From positions 41,193,786 through 41,257,785 of the forward strand of contig OV277862.1 of the NCBI GenBank assembly GCA_922989275.2: a stretch of DNA of 64,000 nucleotides. The letters are read 5' to 3'. The notes under the pieces are model-generated. The model was not told the DNA's origin and did not search any database. It worked only from the letters and a program-made list of their open reading frames with translations. This stretch comes from Gari tellinella. Lineage: Eukaryota; Mollusca; Bivalvia; Cardiida; Psammobiidae. A program made the translations under genes and the position numbers. Below, one piece after another: positions 1 to 11,536 of the stretch. Every line of letters begins with the position of its first letter. Position 1 is the first letter of the stretch.

Positions 1-128
1 AAACAAATATTTGATTTTTATAAAAGTACTGTAAAACCTCTCTATTACGACCATTAAATTGTGTGAATTATTAGCTGTTTATCACAGGTGCCTGCTGTAA
101 GCAAGGTGAATGTAAAACAGGAAGCTCC

Positions 129-370
129 TTAACCCTTTGAACCCTAGTCACGCCTATAGGCGTCCTTTTCAAACAGTGTACATGTGAATAGTATACTTGT
201 CGTGTGCAAACAGTGAAGACCCAGATCCGAAAGGAGCCCTCTGATCTGGGTCTTCACTGTTTGTCATAATGCCAATCACTGACAAAAACAACCCTTAAAA
301 GTCAGAAATGGACTAGACTAAAATGGAAACTGGGATTGTCCATTTAAAGTTTCAGGGAGGAAAGAGTTGA
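129..370 (+). mobile_element. Family B TTAA hairpin MITE
   Basis: Starts TTAACCCTTTGAACCC and ends GGAGGAAAGAGTTGA (mutated TTAA). The core hairpin pairs around 'cagatccgaaaggagccctc'; the expected partner arm is slightly decayed. Inserted at the hairpin centre of the surrounding D element. Confidence 0.8.
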
Positions 371-613
371 CCCATTGTTTCATAATGGCGCTTAAAAGCG
401 CGTTTGCAAACAGGTTGGATCCTGATCAGACGCCACATTGTGCGGCGTCTGATCAGGACCCAAACTGTTTGACACTCTTATTGATATTTATTAAGTCATA
501 CAACCTTAAATCTATCATTGAAACGTGTCTTGCAGACAACAATAATGAAGCAGAGGACAATAAAGTGGTGAAGGGGTAACAATCTCCCGAATAATTTGAT
601 CTTGAAAGGGTAA
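367..613 (+). mobile_element. Family H TTAA hairpin MITE
   Basis: Starts TTGACCCATTG and ends near GAAAGGGTAA. Central hairpin at 412-472: 'ggatcctgatcagacgcc' and 'ggcgtctgatcaggaccc' around an acattgtgc loop. Abuts the family B copy at its mutated TTAA. Confidence 0.7.
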
Positions 614-718
614 AAGGGGCTTTCTGTTTTACGTTCACCATGCTTTAATCTTGCACCTGTCTTTTATCCAGTCAATTAGTCTTCTATTTGGTGGTCCTAA
701 TAAAGAAGTTTTATTGTA

Positions 719-1054
719 AATGTCAATAAATTAGTTTCAATTAGTTCTTTAAAGAAAAGTGGGTATTATTGCAGTTTTATTATTTGAGTTTTACCATTTG
801 TGCAAAGCCATTAGAAAACTATACTTATTGTACTACACCCAGTGTAGATCACAAGCAATCACATGTCCACAATTGGTCCATATTGTTTGCCACTCAAAGT
901 ATGTCCAATATAAATTATAATCTTATACGTTTGCAAGTGTATACCTTAAGGGTTTGCTTATCTGTAAAGGCTCAAGGAAACAATATGCGATTAAAGATGC
1001 CCTGCGTTTGTTTAAAATTTTCTATTACATCACAGACACTGATGATGTTAAGGG
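719..1054. other. Intronic stretch, nothing recognised
   Basis: AT-rich sequence between two TA-flanked MITEs. No exon, hairpin or repeat unit was recognised by eye. Confidence 0.5.
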
Positions 1055-1304
1055 TACAGTGGAGAATCTGTTATTCTTTCCCGTTTAAACGCAAACGTAC
1101 GCAAACGCAAAGCGCTAAAACGTAGAAAAGAACAACTTTTGGACAATTCTGATATTTCATGTTTATCTTGGTGGCAAACAGTTCGGAGCCTGATCAGACG
1201 CCGGGTTACCCGGCGTCTGATCTGGCTCCAAACTGTTTGCACTGCAAATAATAGTTTTAGCGTAAACGCGTTTATTGGGAAAGAATAACAGATTCTCCAC
1301 TGTA
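1055..1304. mobile_element. Family G TA-flanked MITE
   Basis: Inverted ends 'cagtggagaatctgttattc' and 'gaataacagattctccactg' of over 30 bp including ttcccgttta, bounded by TA. The central hairpin is 'cctgatcagacgccgggtta' with its inverse. Other copies lie at 39827 and 61065, and a decayed one at 5019. TA duplication and ends suggest Tc1/mariner-type mobilisation (inference). Confidence 0.85.
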
Positions 1305-1649
1305 TAAAGGGTGCTACTAATTGGCTATCAGCAGCACAGACATGTACATGACAACAAGTAAAACAATAATAAGTTATTTCAAACATGAACTGTAAATCAA
1401 AACAGTAAAACTCAAAAAGTAATAATTGATAAACAATTATTTTTTGGCCTGTAAAGGTTGAACTATTAGATAAGAGCAATATAATTATACGAATAAATTT
1501 ACAAACAGAATAAACAACAAAAAGGATGTTCAATTTCAATAGAAAACTAGAATAGTGTCTGTGCGACAGGGATGCCACCAGCGACACTAATTTAGTACAA
1601 TGTAGATCTGAACCCCTCACATAACTCATGAATTATTATTTTCTAAGTA

Positions 1650-2085
1650 CAAGGGACATAACTCTGTCAAGATTTAATTAATCAAAACCAAAGTCAATTT
1701 TGTCCTGTGTATTGAGATAATCAGCTGAAACCATAAATTTTCTAAATCCTTGGGGCATAATTGTGTCAAAACTTATTGCCAAGAACCCAAATTGGAACTT
1801 GACCTGCCTATTGCCATAATGTGTCTATATACAAAATTTCAAGTCAAAATGTCAATGCATGACTGAGATAATGAGCAGAAACCACAAATTGTTCAAGGGG
1901 CATAACTCTGTCAAAACTTATTGGGCTAAACCCAAATAAAAGCTTGACCTGTGTATTGCCATGATGTATCTATATACTAAATTTGACTTCAATATTCGCA
2001 TCAGTGACAGAGATATTGAATGGAAACCAAAATGATGACAGAATGACGGAAAGGGGTAACACTACATTACATGGCCGGGGCATAA
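1650..2085. repeat. Imperfect tandem repeat, period near 160 bp
   Basis: 'ggcataattgtgtcaaaact' near 1754 and 'ggcataactctgtcaaaact' near 1909 begin similar units that share 'cttattg', 'cttgacctg', 'tattgccat' and 'tctatatac'. A third, weaker unit starts near 1652. The block ends 'ccggggcataaaa', like the end of the 35-37 kb repeat. Confidence 0.6.
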
Positions 2086-2373
2086 AAAGTAAAACAAAAG
2101 TTGAATATTTCTTTCATTTTTAAGAAACATTCAGTATGCCATGAAACACAGGCACAATCTTGCAACAAGAACTGCTGAAATAAAACAATGGGAATTTTAC
2201 ACTCAAATTATTCATTCTGTGATGAATACTCACAAGTAAACTTAAATTCTGTAAATTGAAAAGAAAAAAAAGGTTTCATTGCCAATTAAACACCATACAA
2301 TTATATGTTTATAGTGTAATTTGATTGAAGTCTGCCATGATTAAATGATGCATTATAATGACTGGATCCAGTC

Positions 2374-2600
2374 TTAACCCTTCACCTGTTTCTAGTATTG
2401 AAAATAGGGGACTTTGTAACAGCAGGTTTAAAGTAAAGCAGAATGCACATTAAGGCACATTTTGCTTTATTTTCAGCCTGCTTTAAGCTATCATCTGCTA
2501 GAATACAAAAAAATATTTCTTATGATACAAATTCATTATAGTATAATTTGAAATTACTTAAAATTTTACGAAAAAATATATATACCTCATTTTTGTATCA
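2374..2600 (+). mobile_element. Family A TTAA hairpin MITE (decayed right end)
   Basis: Starts TTAACCCTTCACCTG, followed by tttctagtattgaaaa and the hairpin 'agtaaagcagaatgcaca/ttaa'. The right terminal repeat is not recognisable. Confidence 0.65.
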
Positions 2601-2790
2601 CCTGCTGTAAGCTGAGGTGACGCTCAGGGGTCACTTCTCCATCATCTGTCTGTCATGCTTTTTCTGTCACTCTTGTTTTGACTATAATTTTATGGCTTAC
2701 AGCAGGTGACACATGTGTTCAGAGGAACAATCTTCTAGTTATATATATATGGGTACATGAGGACATTTCAAAGCCAATATAAATATAAAT

Positions 2791-2980
2791 CAGGGTTCCA
2801 GATAAGAGGGAGTAAACTGAACACATCAAACATTTTCTCAATCATTTCAGCATCAAATCCTATGGTGTTACTACTCATTAGAATCGTCTCTTCAAGATTC
2901 TAATGAGTAGTGATACCATAGGGTTTAATGCAGAAATAAAGATTTTAGTTCTTGAAATACTCCCCTTATCTTGAGCTCTG
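2791..2980. mobile_element. Family E CAGGG-type hairpin MITE
   Basis: Left end cagggttccagataagaggg, right end ccccttatcttgagctctg. The interior is a long hairpin (tatggtgttactactcatta with its inverse). ATAAAT flanks both sides (2785-2790 and 2981-2986), a clean 6-bp target duplication. Other copies at 15839, 17348, 22817, 48505 and 63918, and a half copy at 47176. Confidence 0.8.
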
Positions 2981-3033
2981 ATAAATATTGTGAAATCTCA
3001 GAGAGCGTGATTTAGTTACGTGTAATAACTTAC

Positions 3034-3117
3034 ATCATTGTAGCATTTACTGTACTGTGACTGAGATTCGCCAAGGTCGGCCTCAAGGTGCTTCACTTGA
3101 CCCTCATACTGGTGTTT
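3034..3117 (-). CDS. Coiled-coil gene exon (most downstream seen), 28 aa
   Basis: 84 bp, reading KHQYEGQVKHLEADLGES then QSQYSKCYND. Acceptor tacttacag, donor GAT|gtaagt. It ends in an open frame, so the gene continues beyond the left edge. It is separated from the previous exon by 11 kb of repeats. Confidence 0.9.
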
Positions 3118-3139
3118 CTGTAAGTAAAATACAACTTAT

Positions 3140-3619
3140 TTAACCCATTACCCCATAGTATGTTTCTAGTATTGAAGATACGTGGCCACTCAACCCATAA
3201 ATGCGCCTTTTTACGCCTTTGATTTATTCATCCACGGAAGAAAATAGTGACATTTTATAAAATATTGAGTGTGGAACAGAAGAAATATTTTCTATATCCT
3301 AGCTGATGGTAGCTTAAAGCAGGTTAAAAGTAAAGCAGAATGTGCCTTAAGGCATATTCTGCTTTACTTATAACTTGCTTTAAATAGTCACATATCTTTA
3401 ATACTAGAAAAAGGCTATGGGGTACTGGTTTAAAAGTAAAGCAGAGTGCGCCTTAAGGCGCATTCTGCTTTACTTTAAGCCTGCTTTCGGCTACCATCAG
3501 CTACAATATAGAAAAGATTTTGTGTGATACATATTCTTGACTGTATAAGTTTGAACTTTTTTCTTCAATGGAAGAATATTTTAGGTGTAAAAAGGCATAG
3601 TTATTGGGTAATGGGTTAA
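3140..3619. mobile_element. Family A element with an inverted family A element inside
   Basis: An outer copy starts TTAACCCATTACCCC at 3140 and ends GGGTAATGGGTTAA at 3619. At the CACTTAAAGC position it is interrupted (about 3187-3430) by a copy in opposite orientation with its own aagtaaagcagaatgtgcc hairpin. The outer hairpin follows with agtgcgccttaaggcgcat. Confidence 0.7.
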
Positions 3620-3830
3620 CCCTTTCACTAACACTATGGTCTAATAACCTGTCTAACACGCTCACTGTCTTGCCATTGTATGCTTGTAATCTTATCATCT
3701 GCTTTAATTTCTAAAATAGGCAGTTTGACTTAGAAAATAAGTCATATGAGTGTCAAACAGGTTGGATCCTGCTTTACTTTCATCTTGCTTTAAGTAGTAT
3801 CTTGCCACAATCCTTTCAACCCTACAGCTC
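3616..3830. repeat. Mosaic of TTAA-element fragments
   Basis: Starts TTAACCCTTTCACTAAC, shares its TTAA with the preceding element, and contains pieces of H (caaacaggttggatcctg) and A (ctttactttcatcttgcttt) cores without complete hairpins. Confidence 0.4.
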
Positions 3831-3977
3831 TCTGTAGAGATTACTGATTCAGTGTTCTGCCTAGAAATCCAAAACTATGGGCCCCAGGGCCCACTGGACA
3901 TGAAAAAAGGGGGCCATTTTTTAAAAGTGTGGGCCCCACATTTTTTGCCATGAAAATAATAGAAAACACAATAAAAA

Positions 3978-5825
3978 TACAGTCTACACACGATACTACG
4001 ATTCTCGTTTCTACGAAATACCGGTCTACTACGAATAACAACGCAGGTCCCGGCCGATTTTGTTCTTTATCTAACGGTTAAAAGATGCATTATAACGAAA
4101 ATGCGAAATAACGAAAAACACGTTATTACGATAAGGTTTCGTAGTCCCTTCAAAACAAAAACAGTAGTAAAAAGATGCATTTGTACGAATCGCACCTGTG
4201 GGGTTTTTCACACTTACGAAAGAGACATCCGTTGCTCGCGTCGGCATAATTATCCATTGTTTACACACTCGGCTGCCCGATACGCTTTACCGCCCAACCT
4301 GTTATGATCAGCACACGGCAGTGTTTGTTTGTAGCAAGTTACACTGCTTAACTATATGTCGAAAATGGTAAAAACATAATTTGATATAATTATGCATGTA
4401 ATTATCTGAGATGTTTTCAATCACACCATATCGTGATTAGCAGACGAGCGTGTTTGTTTGTTGCAATTGTAAATAGAGTGAAAATAAAGTCAATGTCGCA
4501 AAGAATATAAAATTAAGCAACCGTTACACTGATAATCATATCTGCTTACTACGGCTATCATACGTATCATATAATATTACATCTGAAACTACGAAGACGA
4601 TTCTGCAAGACAATTTTACGACGCTGTAAATTGATATCAGCATTCTGAGATTCAGAATTTTATCAATTTACAATTTCCTAGCAATCTAGTGAAGGACCCG
4701 GTCAGCCGGGGGATAACTGGATAGAAAAAATTTCGGCGACGGGGAAGAGGGGAGTCAACTCGGCGTCTGATCTGGATCAAAATTGTTTGTCACTCATTAT
4801 CAACTTTTCTTTTGTTAAAAAAGACGACATATTTGAAGCATATGACAGCATCGTAAGGGTTAATAATAAGGCGCGTGCTAGTGTTGCTATCCATTGTGTT
4901 ATGTTTGCTATGCGTTGTGTTATTTATTGCGTTTAATTTGTATGCATAAATTGTGTTTGTCTGAATAAAAATGTAAACATATTGGTTCGTTGCTTGTGTT
5001 TTAAATTGCCTCTTCTTACCAGTGGAGAAAACCTTTTTCTTTCCCGTTTACGCATTCGCGTAGCAGTAAAGTGTAGAAAATTACAGCTTTAAAAAAAAAT
5101 ACTTTCTCACGATTTATTTAAGCAAATATTTTGGAGCCTCATCAGACGCCGGGTTACCCGCCGTTTGATCTGGCTTCAAACTGTATGCAATGGAAATTAT
5201 AGTTTTAGCGTAAACACGTTTATTGGGAAGAATAATGTTTTCTCTGCTGCATGTGTATAATCTGCAGCCAGGCTCTAGATAAAAGGGAGTTTTCTCTGTG
5301 TTGTGACTATTTCAAATGGGTTTGTTATGCGCAGTACTTGATGAAAACATAACGGAGAAAATAATGGAAATATTTCGTTTACTCCATCCTATCTAGAGGT
5401 GTATTAGCGGGTCATATCGCTTCTTGTTTTTTACATTACCCAATATAATTCCGTAAAATCGGATCATGGTTCTAGATGCAATGTACATGTACATGTCCCG
5501 TATTTAGCGACATTCCACTTACACATGTGGATGTAGATTTAAACGTCAGTGGATTTATATCAGTGTACTAACAAGGAAGACACATTGAACACAAACAGAA
5601 TAAGTAGATAAAATATATTTATTTTACAACAATAATTACGACAATGCTATTACACATGTCAATAGGACCTACATACGGCATACCAGACCGATGCATGGCA
5701 GATACATGTACGAAGAGGTAAGTGAAAATCCCATCGTATTCGGAAGATGCATTGCTACGAAAATGCAATACTACGAACAAATGGCGAGACCCGGTGCCGA
5801 TTCGTAGTATCGCGTGTAGACTGTA
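3978..5825. mobile_element. 1.85-kb TA-flanked inverted-repeat element
   Basis: The left end 'cagtctacacacgatactac' is matched in reverse by the right end 'gtagtatcgcgtgtagactg', both next to TA. Sub-repeats 'gatgcatt..acgaaaatgc' occur near both ends in direct orientation. No transposase frame survives. It holds a decayed family G copy and an E-like hairpin. Confidence 0.65.
5019..5251. mobile_element. Decayed family G MITE
   Basis: 'cagtggagaaaacc..tttcccgtttacgc' and 'gcgtaaacacgtttattggg' with the hairpin 'catcagacgccgggttaccc'. More diverged than the other three copies, so older, and nested in the 1.85-kb element. Confidence 0.65.
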
Positions 5826-6260
5826 ACTTGTTTTCCAATTACGACATTCACCAGTGGTGTGCTCTTATTCTTAAATTGCTTTAGTCTAGACAGAGATTGT
5901 CATAGAATCTGACCCACCATTGTAAGCCAGCCACGTATGATCTTTTGACCACCTATGCTGAAAAGTTCATCCCTTCTTTTTCTCGGCGGATATACTATTC
6001 GTGCGTTTCGAAGAGCCGTCAACTTTATCAGACTCGGCCGTCGGCTGGGGTGGAGAGGGGTTTCTGTTTTTGAGAATCAATTTACTACTTACGGTTGTAT
6101 TCTGATCCGCAACAGCGTCATGCACGTTTTCTCTTTGGTATACTTAATAGCGAGCACGCTCGCGAAACTGGCCCGGAGGGCCAGTTTCGCGAAAAGCGAA
6201 GCATTTATGGTAAGGGGGTTCATTTTCAAGCTAATTTCATTTGTTTTTTTACCTGTATGT
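5826..6260. other. Intronic stretch with one small hairpin
   Basis: No exon recognised. A 31-base hairpin at 6161-6191 has 13-bp arms (cgcgaaactggcc / ggccagtttcgcg) around cggag. Open frames here cross the hairpin and show no family features. Confidence 0.5.
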
Positions 6261-8224
6261 ACATTGAATTGATTTTCAGTCGTCACATTCCGTTCTTCCG
6301 GCGGATCTACTTGCAAAACTATTTTCAAGGACTGGTTCTGTATCTAATTTAAAGATTTTTACACGTTTACTCTAACAAGTTACTGTTTTTACTTGAAATA
6401 GAGTTGACAAGTGTTGCATTCAATCTCGACTGGTACAACCGGAAGCTTTACCTCCATTTGGAGAGTATTCCGAATACCGGATGTGGCGGTGTATAAAACC
6501 TGCGCTCCATCACCGGACGATCTGAACGCCTTCGTTCTCCAGTCGAACGAAAGGTTCCGTGGCCGATATAAGTACTCGTTAGTTATAAGAGATATCTTTC
6601 CGTCATAAAAACTGTACGTTTTTTGTCCCGTTAAAAAAGGAATGTATTATTTCGTGCTTTCACCATTGTTTTAAAACCAATATACTCATAAAATATTTAC
6701 GTTCTATTTATAGATTCCGGATCTTTTCGGTCCTGTGTAGGTTCGACCTCAGTTGTTTCGGCGCAGTTTTACTTTTTTTTTCTTTATCATGTCAAATTTA
6801 CATATCAGAAAATTAAACGTTTTTTAACATGGATAGCGACTTGAATTCTGTTCATGTACAGTGTTAACCCTAATCAGGCTCAAAAAGAATATTCAAGAGT
6901 CACTAAGTGAGAGTAAATTATTGGCAAAAACCTATAAAGTATTTATTTATGGTACACTTCTTAGCCAGTGACATCTTTTTTATGTTCAATATTTGGCCAT
7001 CTTTTATTTTAGTTACTTATACAGATAACTACTTATTTGATTTACATCTTTAACACATGCTATTATATAAATAGCTCCCAAACTTATGCCTGTCCGTCTG
7101 TCTGTCACGCTTTGGTTTCCGGACAATAACTTGTTTTCTTATAGAGAAATCATGTCCATTTTTGGTGTACTGGTTACTAATGACAAGGGGATGCAGTCGA
7201 TTGCATTTGAGGTCAAAGGTCACATGATCTGTTACTAAAAATAGAATTTTGATTTTTCTTTGGTATATGGTCAATACCTTTTGTTCTAATGTCCATTTTT
7301 TGGTGCACTGGTTGCTTATGATGAAGGGATGAATGGGGTTGCATTTGAGGTCAAAGGTCACATGATCAATTATTAAAATAGATTTTGACTGAAATTATTC
7401 GGGATAGGGGAATACAGGGGAGACATCTGCTTTTCTAAAAAATACGTTCCAGTTTTAAATAGATTTCATTTGACATTGGGAGAAAATAAAACAATAGAAT
7501 TTGCAAATAAATATTTTTATTTCTCTTACACAAAATGCAGTTTACAAAAAACGAAGTAACTATTAGATATCTATATAAGTATATAAGATCTGTGCAGCAA
7601 ACTGGTAGTGAAGGTAAATTTTTGGTCACTCTGGTACATGGCCAAAATTGATTCTTTTCCATCAAGCACATCACTGTCTATCTTAATAATGTATATCCAC
7701 TTTTCTAGAGCCATTAAACCTGAAAAAATCGAATGGTATCTCATTAAACTCAAATTTAAGTGTCCAATTTTCTCTATATCTCCCTTCAAAGCAAAATATT
7801 CATACAATCACAGAATTATTGACCGATCAGAATATACAAGTCTGTTAAATTTGACCTTAAAGGCAGTTTTTGAGACTGGTCCACTTGTTTAATCACCTTT
7901 ATCATATTCTAAAACGCAATGTAAATGTGACCAATACCACATTTGGTCTTAGCTAGTAGACTATGAACTTATGAAGTACATATACATCCTTAGTTACACC
8001 TGATTGAAATTAATTCTGGCTTTCAAATAAATTCAATTCAGAGTAATATTTCTTGAAATTTACAAGAATGAAGATAAAAACAAGTATGAACATGTACATA
8101 CATCTAATTCTTAGATCATCTAAATAAAACAAATAACAAAAACAAACACAGACTCACCAAAGAAAATATAACGACAAACTGCCAGTTTATTTCAATGGAT
8201 AGATCCCCGAATCAAATCACCTTA

Positions 8225-8597
8225 AATTTCTCCTCCTGTGCCTCTGTCACATCAATGACCTACTTGACTCCGTTAAATTGCAAGTCTGGCTGTTTGCAGA
8301 TGACTGCCTTCTGTACAGAACAATCCGGAGTCAGGAGGATCAAGACGTGCTGCAGAGGGACTTGAGTGGGCTGGAAGCCTGGGCCTCGAAATAGGGTATG
8401 CGTTTCAATGCCAAGAAGTGCTACCTCATGAGTGTCAATAACAGATCCAGTCATTTCTACACCCTAGACAACCAAATCCTAAAGCAGGTCCAGGAGAACC
8501 CTTACCTACGCGTGACAATATCAGAAGACCTGAGATGGGGTTTCAACATTAATAAAATAACCAAAAAGGCTAATTCTACCGTAGCCTTTCTTAAATG
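8225..8597 (+). pseudogene. Non-LTR retrotransposon RT fragment, copy 1
   Basis: Conceptual translation contains LQVWLFADDCLLYRT (the F/Y-A-D-D catalytic box), then MRFNAKKCYLMSV and NPYLRVTISEDLRWGFNINK, ITKKANSTVAFLK. This is the usual order of the C-terminal part of a jockey-like reverse transcriptase. A TAG separates the FADD box from the downstream part; there is no endonuclease or RNase H around it. Dead fragment. Confidence 0.85.
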
Positions 8598-8897
8598 AAT
8601 TTGACCCTCATTCAGTAGGAATAGGGTTTGGGTAAGTGTCATTCTGTTCAAAGGTTAGTCTAATGGAGCAACCATTAATGGGATGATTCTTGTGCAAACA
8701 TATTCTTAATTTGCTCCAAATGTACAGCTGCACTTACTTATTTCATAATACATGTAGCTAAATTATTGTTAATTTAAATTTTATTATCTTAAGTAGATAT
8801 ATAAAACATGTATTTACGCATAATCGTAATTATTTGGTATACTGTTTTGTTACAATCTTTATTCTTTGCTTTCTGAAGATGGTTTAGCACACTGCCT

Positions 8898-9050
8898 GGG
8901 GACCGTCACAAAATGAAGTCTGAACCCCAAAAGAAAAAAAATGTATACAAAGTCTATATATCTTCCTACCTACCTTTTGTCTACCGTTTGTCTTCTAGTG
9001 TTTATACATTTTTTTCTTTTGGGGTTCAGGCTTCTATTGTGACGGTCCCC
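8898..9050. mobile_element. Inverted-repeat MITE 'ggggaccgtcac', copy 1
   Basis: Arms ggggaccgtcacaa...tctgaaccccaaaaga and tcttttggggttcaggcttc...gacggtcccc pair over about 50 bases. The second copy is at 12353-12471 in the duplicated unit. Confidence 0.75.
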
Positions 9051-10998
9051 TGTGGTTTAGCAGTGCTCGCCTATAGGCTTTGCCTATTCCATATTAAAGT
9101 ATGTGTCAAGTACCTGTGGTTGTATGCGATACATTGAATTGATTTTCAGTCGTCACATTCCGTTCTTCCGGCGGATCTACTTGCCAAAATATTTTCAAAG
9201 ACTGGTTCTGTATCTAATTTAAAGTTTTTTACACGTTTACTCTAACAAGTTACTGTTTTTACTTGAAATAGTGTTGACCAGTGTTGCATTTAATCGCGAC
9301 TGGTACAACCTGAAGCTTTACCTCCATTTGGAGAGTATTCCGAATACCGGATGTGGCGGTGTATAAAACCTGTGCTCCATCACCGGACGATCGGAACGCC
9401 TTCGTTCTCCAGTCGAACGAAGGGTTCCGTGGCCGATATAAGTACTCGATAGTTATAAGAGATATCTTTCCGTCATAAAAACAGTACGTTTTTTGTCCCG
9501 TTAAAAAAGGAATGTATTATTTCGTGCTTTCACCATTGTTTCAAAACCAATATACTCATAAAATATTTACGTTCTATTTATAGATTCCGGATCTTTTCGG
9601 TCCTGTGTAGGTTCGACCTCAGTTGTTTCGGCGCAGTTTTACTTTTTTTTTCTTTATCATGTCAAATTTACATATCAGAAAATTAAACGTTTTTTAACAT
9701 GGATATCAACTTGAATTCTGTTCATGTACAGTGTTAACCCTAATCAGGCTCAAAAAAGAATATTCAAGAGTCACTAAGTGAGAGTAAATTATTGGCAAAA
9801 ACCAGTATTTATTTATGGTACACTTCTTAGCCAGTGACATCTTTTTTATGTTCAATATTTGGCCATCTTTTATTTTAGTTACTTATACAGATAACTACTT
9901 ATTTGATTTACATCTTTAACACATGCTATTATATAAATAGCTCCCAAACTTATGCCTGTCCGTCTGTCTGTCACGCTTTGGTTTCCAGACAATAACTTGT
10001 TTTCTTATAGAGAAATCATGTCCATTTTTGGTGTACTGGTTGCATTTGAGGTCAAAGGTCACATGATCTGTTACTAAAAATAGAATTTTGACTTTCATTT
10101 GGTATATGGTCAATATCTTTTGTTCTAATGTCCATTTTTGGTGCACTGGTTGCTTATGATGAGGGGATGAATGGGGTTGCATTTGAGGTCAAAGGTCACA
10201 TGATCAATTATTAAAATAGATTTTGACTGAAATTATTCGGGATAGGGTAGGGGAATACAGGGGAGACATCTGCTTTTCTCAAAAATACGTTCCAGTTTTA
10301 AATAGATTTCATTTGACATTGGGAGAAAATAAAACAATAGAATTTGCAAATAAATATTTTTATTTCTCTTACACAAAATGCAGTTTACAAAAAACGAAGT
10401 AACTATTAGATATCTATATAAGTATATAAGATCTGTGCAGCAAACTGGTAGTGAAGGTAATTAAGAGTCTTTTTGGTCACTCTGGTACATGGCCAAAATT
10501 GATTCTTTTCCATCAAGCACATCACAGTCTATCTTGATAGATCTAATGTATATCCACTTTTCTAGAGCCATTAAACCTGAAAAAATCAAATGGTATCTCA
10601 TTAAACTCAAATTTAAGTGTCCAATTTTCTCTATATCTCCCTTCAAAGCAAAATATTCATACAATCACAGAATTATTGACCGATCAGAATATACAAGTCT
10701 GTTAAATTTGACCTTAAAGGCAGTTTTTGAGACTGGTCCACTTGTTTAATCACCTTTATCATATTCTAAAACGCAATGTAAATGTGACCAATACCACATT
10801 TGGTCTTAGCTAATAGACTATGAACTTATGAAGTATACATACATCCTTAGTTACACCTGATTGAAATTAATTCTGGTTATGGGTTTTCAAATAAATTCAA
10901 TTCAGAGTAATATTTCTTGAAATTTACAAGAATGAAAATATAACGACAAACTGCCAGTTTATTTCAATGGATAGATCCCCGAATCAACTCACCTTAAA

Positions 10999-11376
10999 TT
11001 TCTCCTCCTGTACCTCTGTCACGTCAATGACCTACCTGACTCCGTTAAATCGCAAGTCCGGCTGTTTGCAGATGACTGCCTTCTGTACAGAACAATCCGG
11101 AGTCAGGAGGATCATGAAGTGCTGAAGAGGGACTTGAGTGGATGGAGGCCTGGGCCTCCACATAGGGTATGAGTTTCAATGCCAAGAAGTGCTATCTCAT
11201 CATGACATGAGTGTCAATAACAGATACAGTCATGTCTACACCCTAGACAACCAAATCCTAAAGCAGGTCCAGGAGAACCCTTACCTATGCGTGACAATAT
11301 CAGAAGACCTGAGATGGGGTTTCAACATTAATAAAATAACCAAAAAGGCTAATTCCACCGTAACCTTTCTTAAATG
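10999..11376 (+). pseudogene. Non-LTR retrotransposon RT fragment, copy 2
   Basis: Same fragment as at 8225: VRLFADDCLLYRT-type box, then NPYLCVTISEDLRWGFNINK and ITKKANSTVTFLK. It carries its own stop and a 4-base insertion near 11202 (catcatgacatgag) that is absent from copy 1. Confidence 0.85.
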
Positions 11377-11536
11377 AATTTGACCCTCATTCAGTAGGAA
11401 TAGGGTTTGGGTAAGTGTCATTCTGTTCAAAGGTTAGTCTAATGGAGCAACCATTAATGGAATGATTCTAGTGCAAACATATTCTTAATTTGCTCCAAAT
11501 GTACAGCTGCACTTGCTTATTTCATAATACATGTGG

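Larger units (their letters stand above)
27..718. mobile_element. Family D TA-flanked MITE with two TTAA elements nested in it
   Basis: The ends 'gtaaaacctctctattacga' and its degenerate inverse (gaagttttattgta at the right) are TA-flanked. The hairpin arm reads gtaaaacaggaagctcc, is interrupted at TTAA (129), and resumes as ggggctttctgttttac at about 615. A family B copy and a family H copy lie in between. Confidence 0.75.
6261..9096. repeat. Tandem duplication, copy 1 (about 2.84 kb)
   Basis: Starts acattgaattgattttcagt and ends gctttgcctattccatatta. The same order of sequence is repeated from 9131 with scattered substitutions and small indels. The unit holds 'gaggtcaaaggtcacatgat' repeats, an RT fragment and an inverted-repeat MITE. 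34 bp separate the copies. Confidence 0.9.

Noticed and set aside
1048..1629. 193-residue minus-strand frame
   Set aside because: Runs through a family G MITE; the same peptide piece recurs in other G copies, which shows it is repeat sequence.
7608..7892. 94-residue frame shared with 10489-10749
   Set aside because: Both occur because the region is duplicated; low-complexity AT-driven composition and no family features, so shared frame is not evidence of coding.
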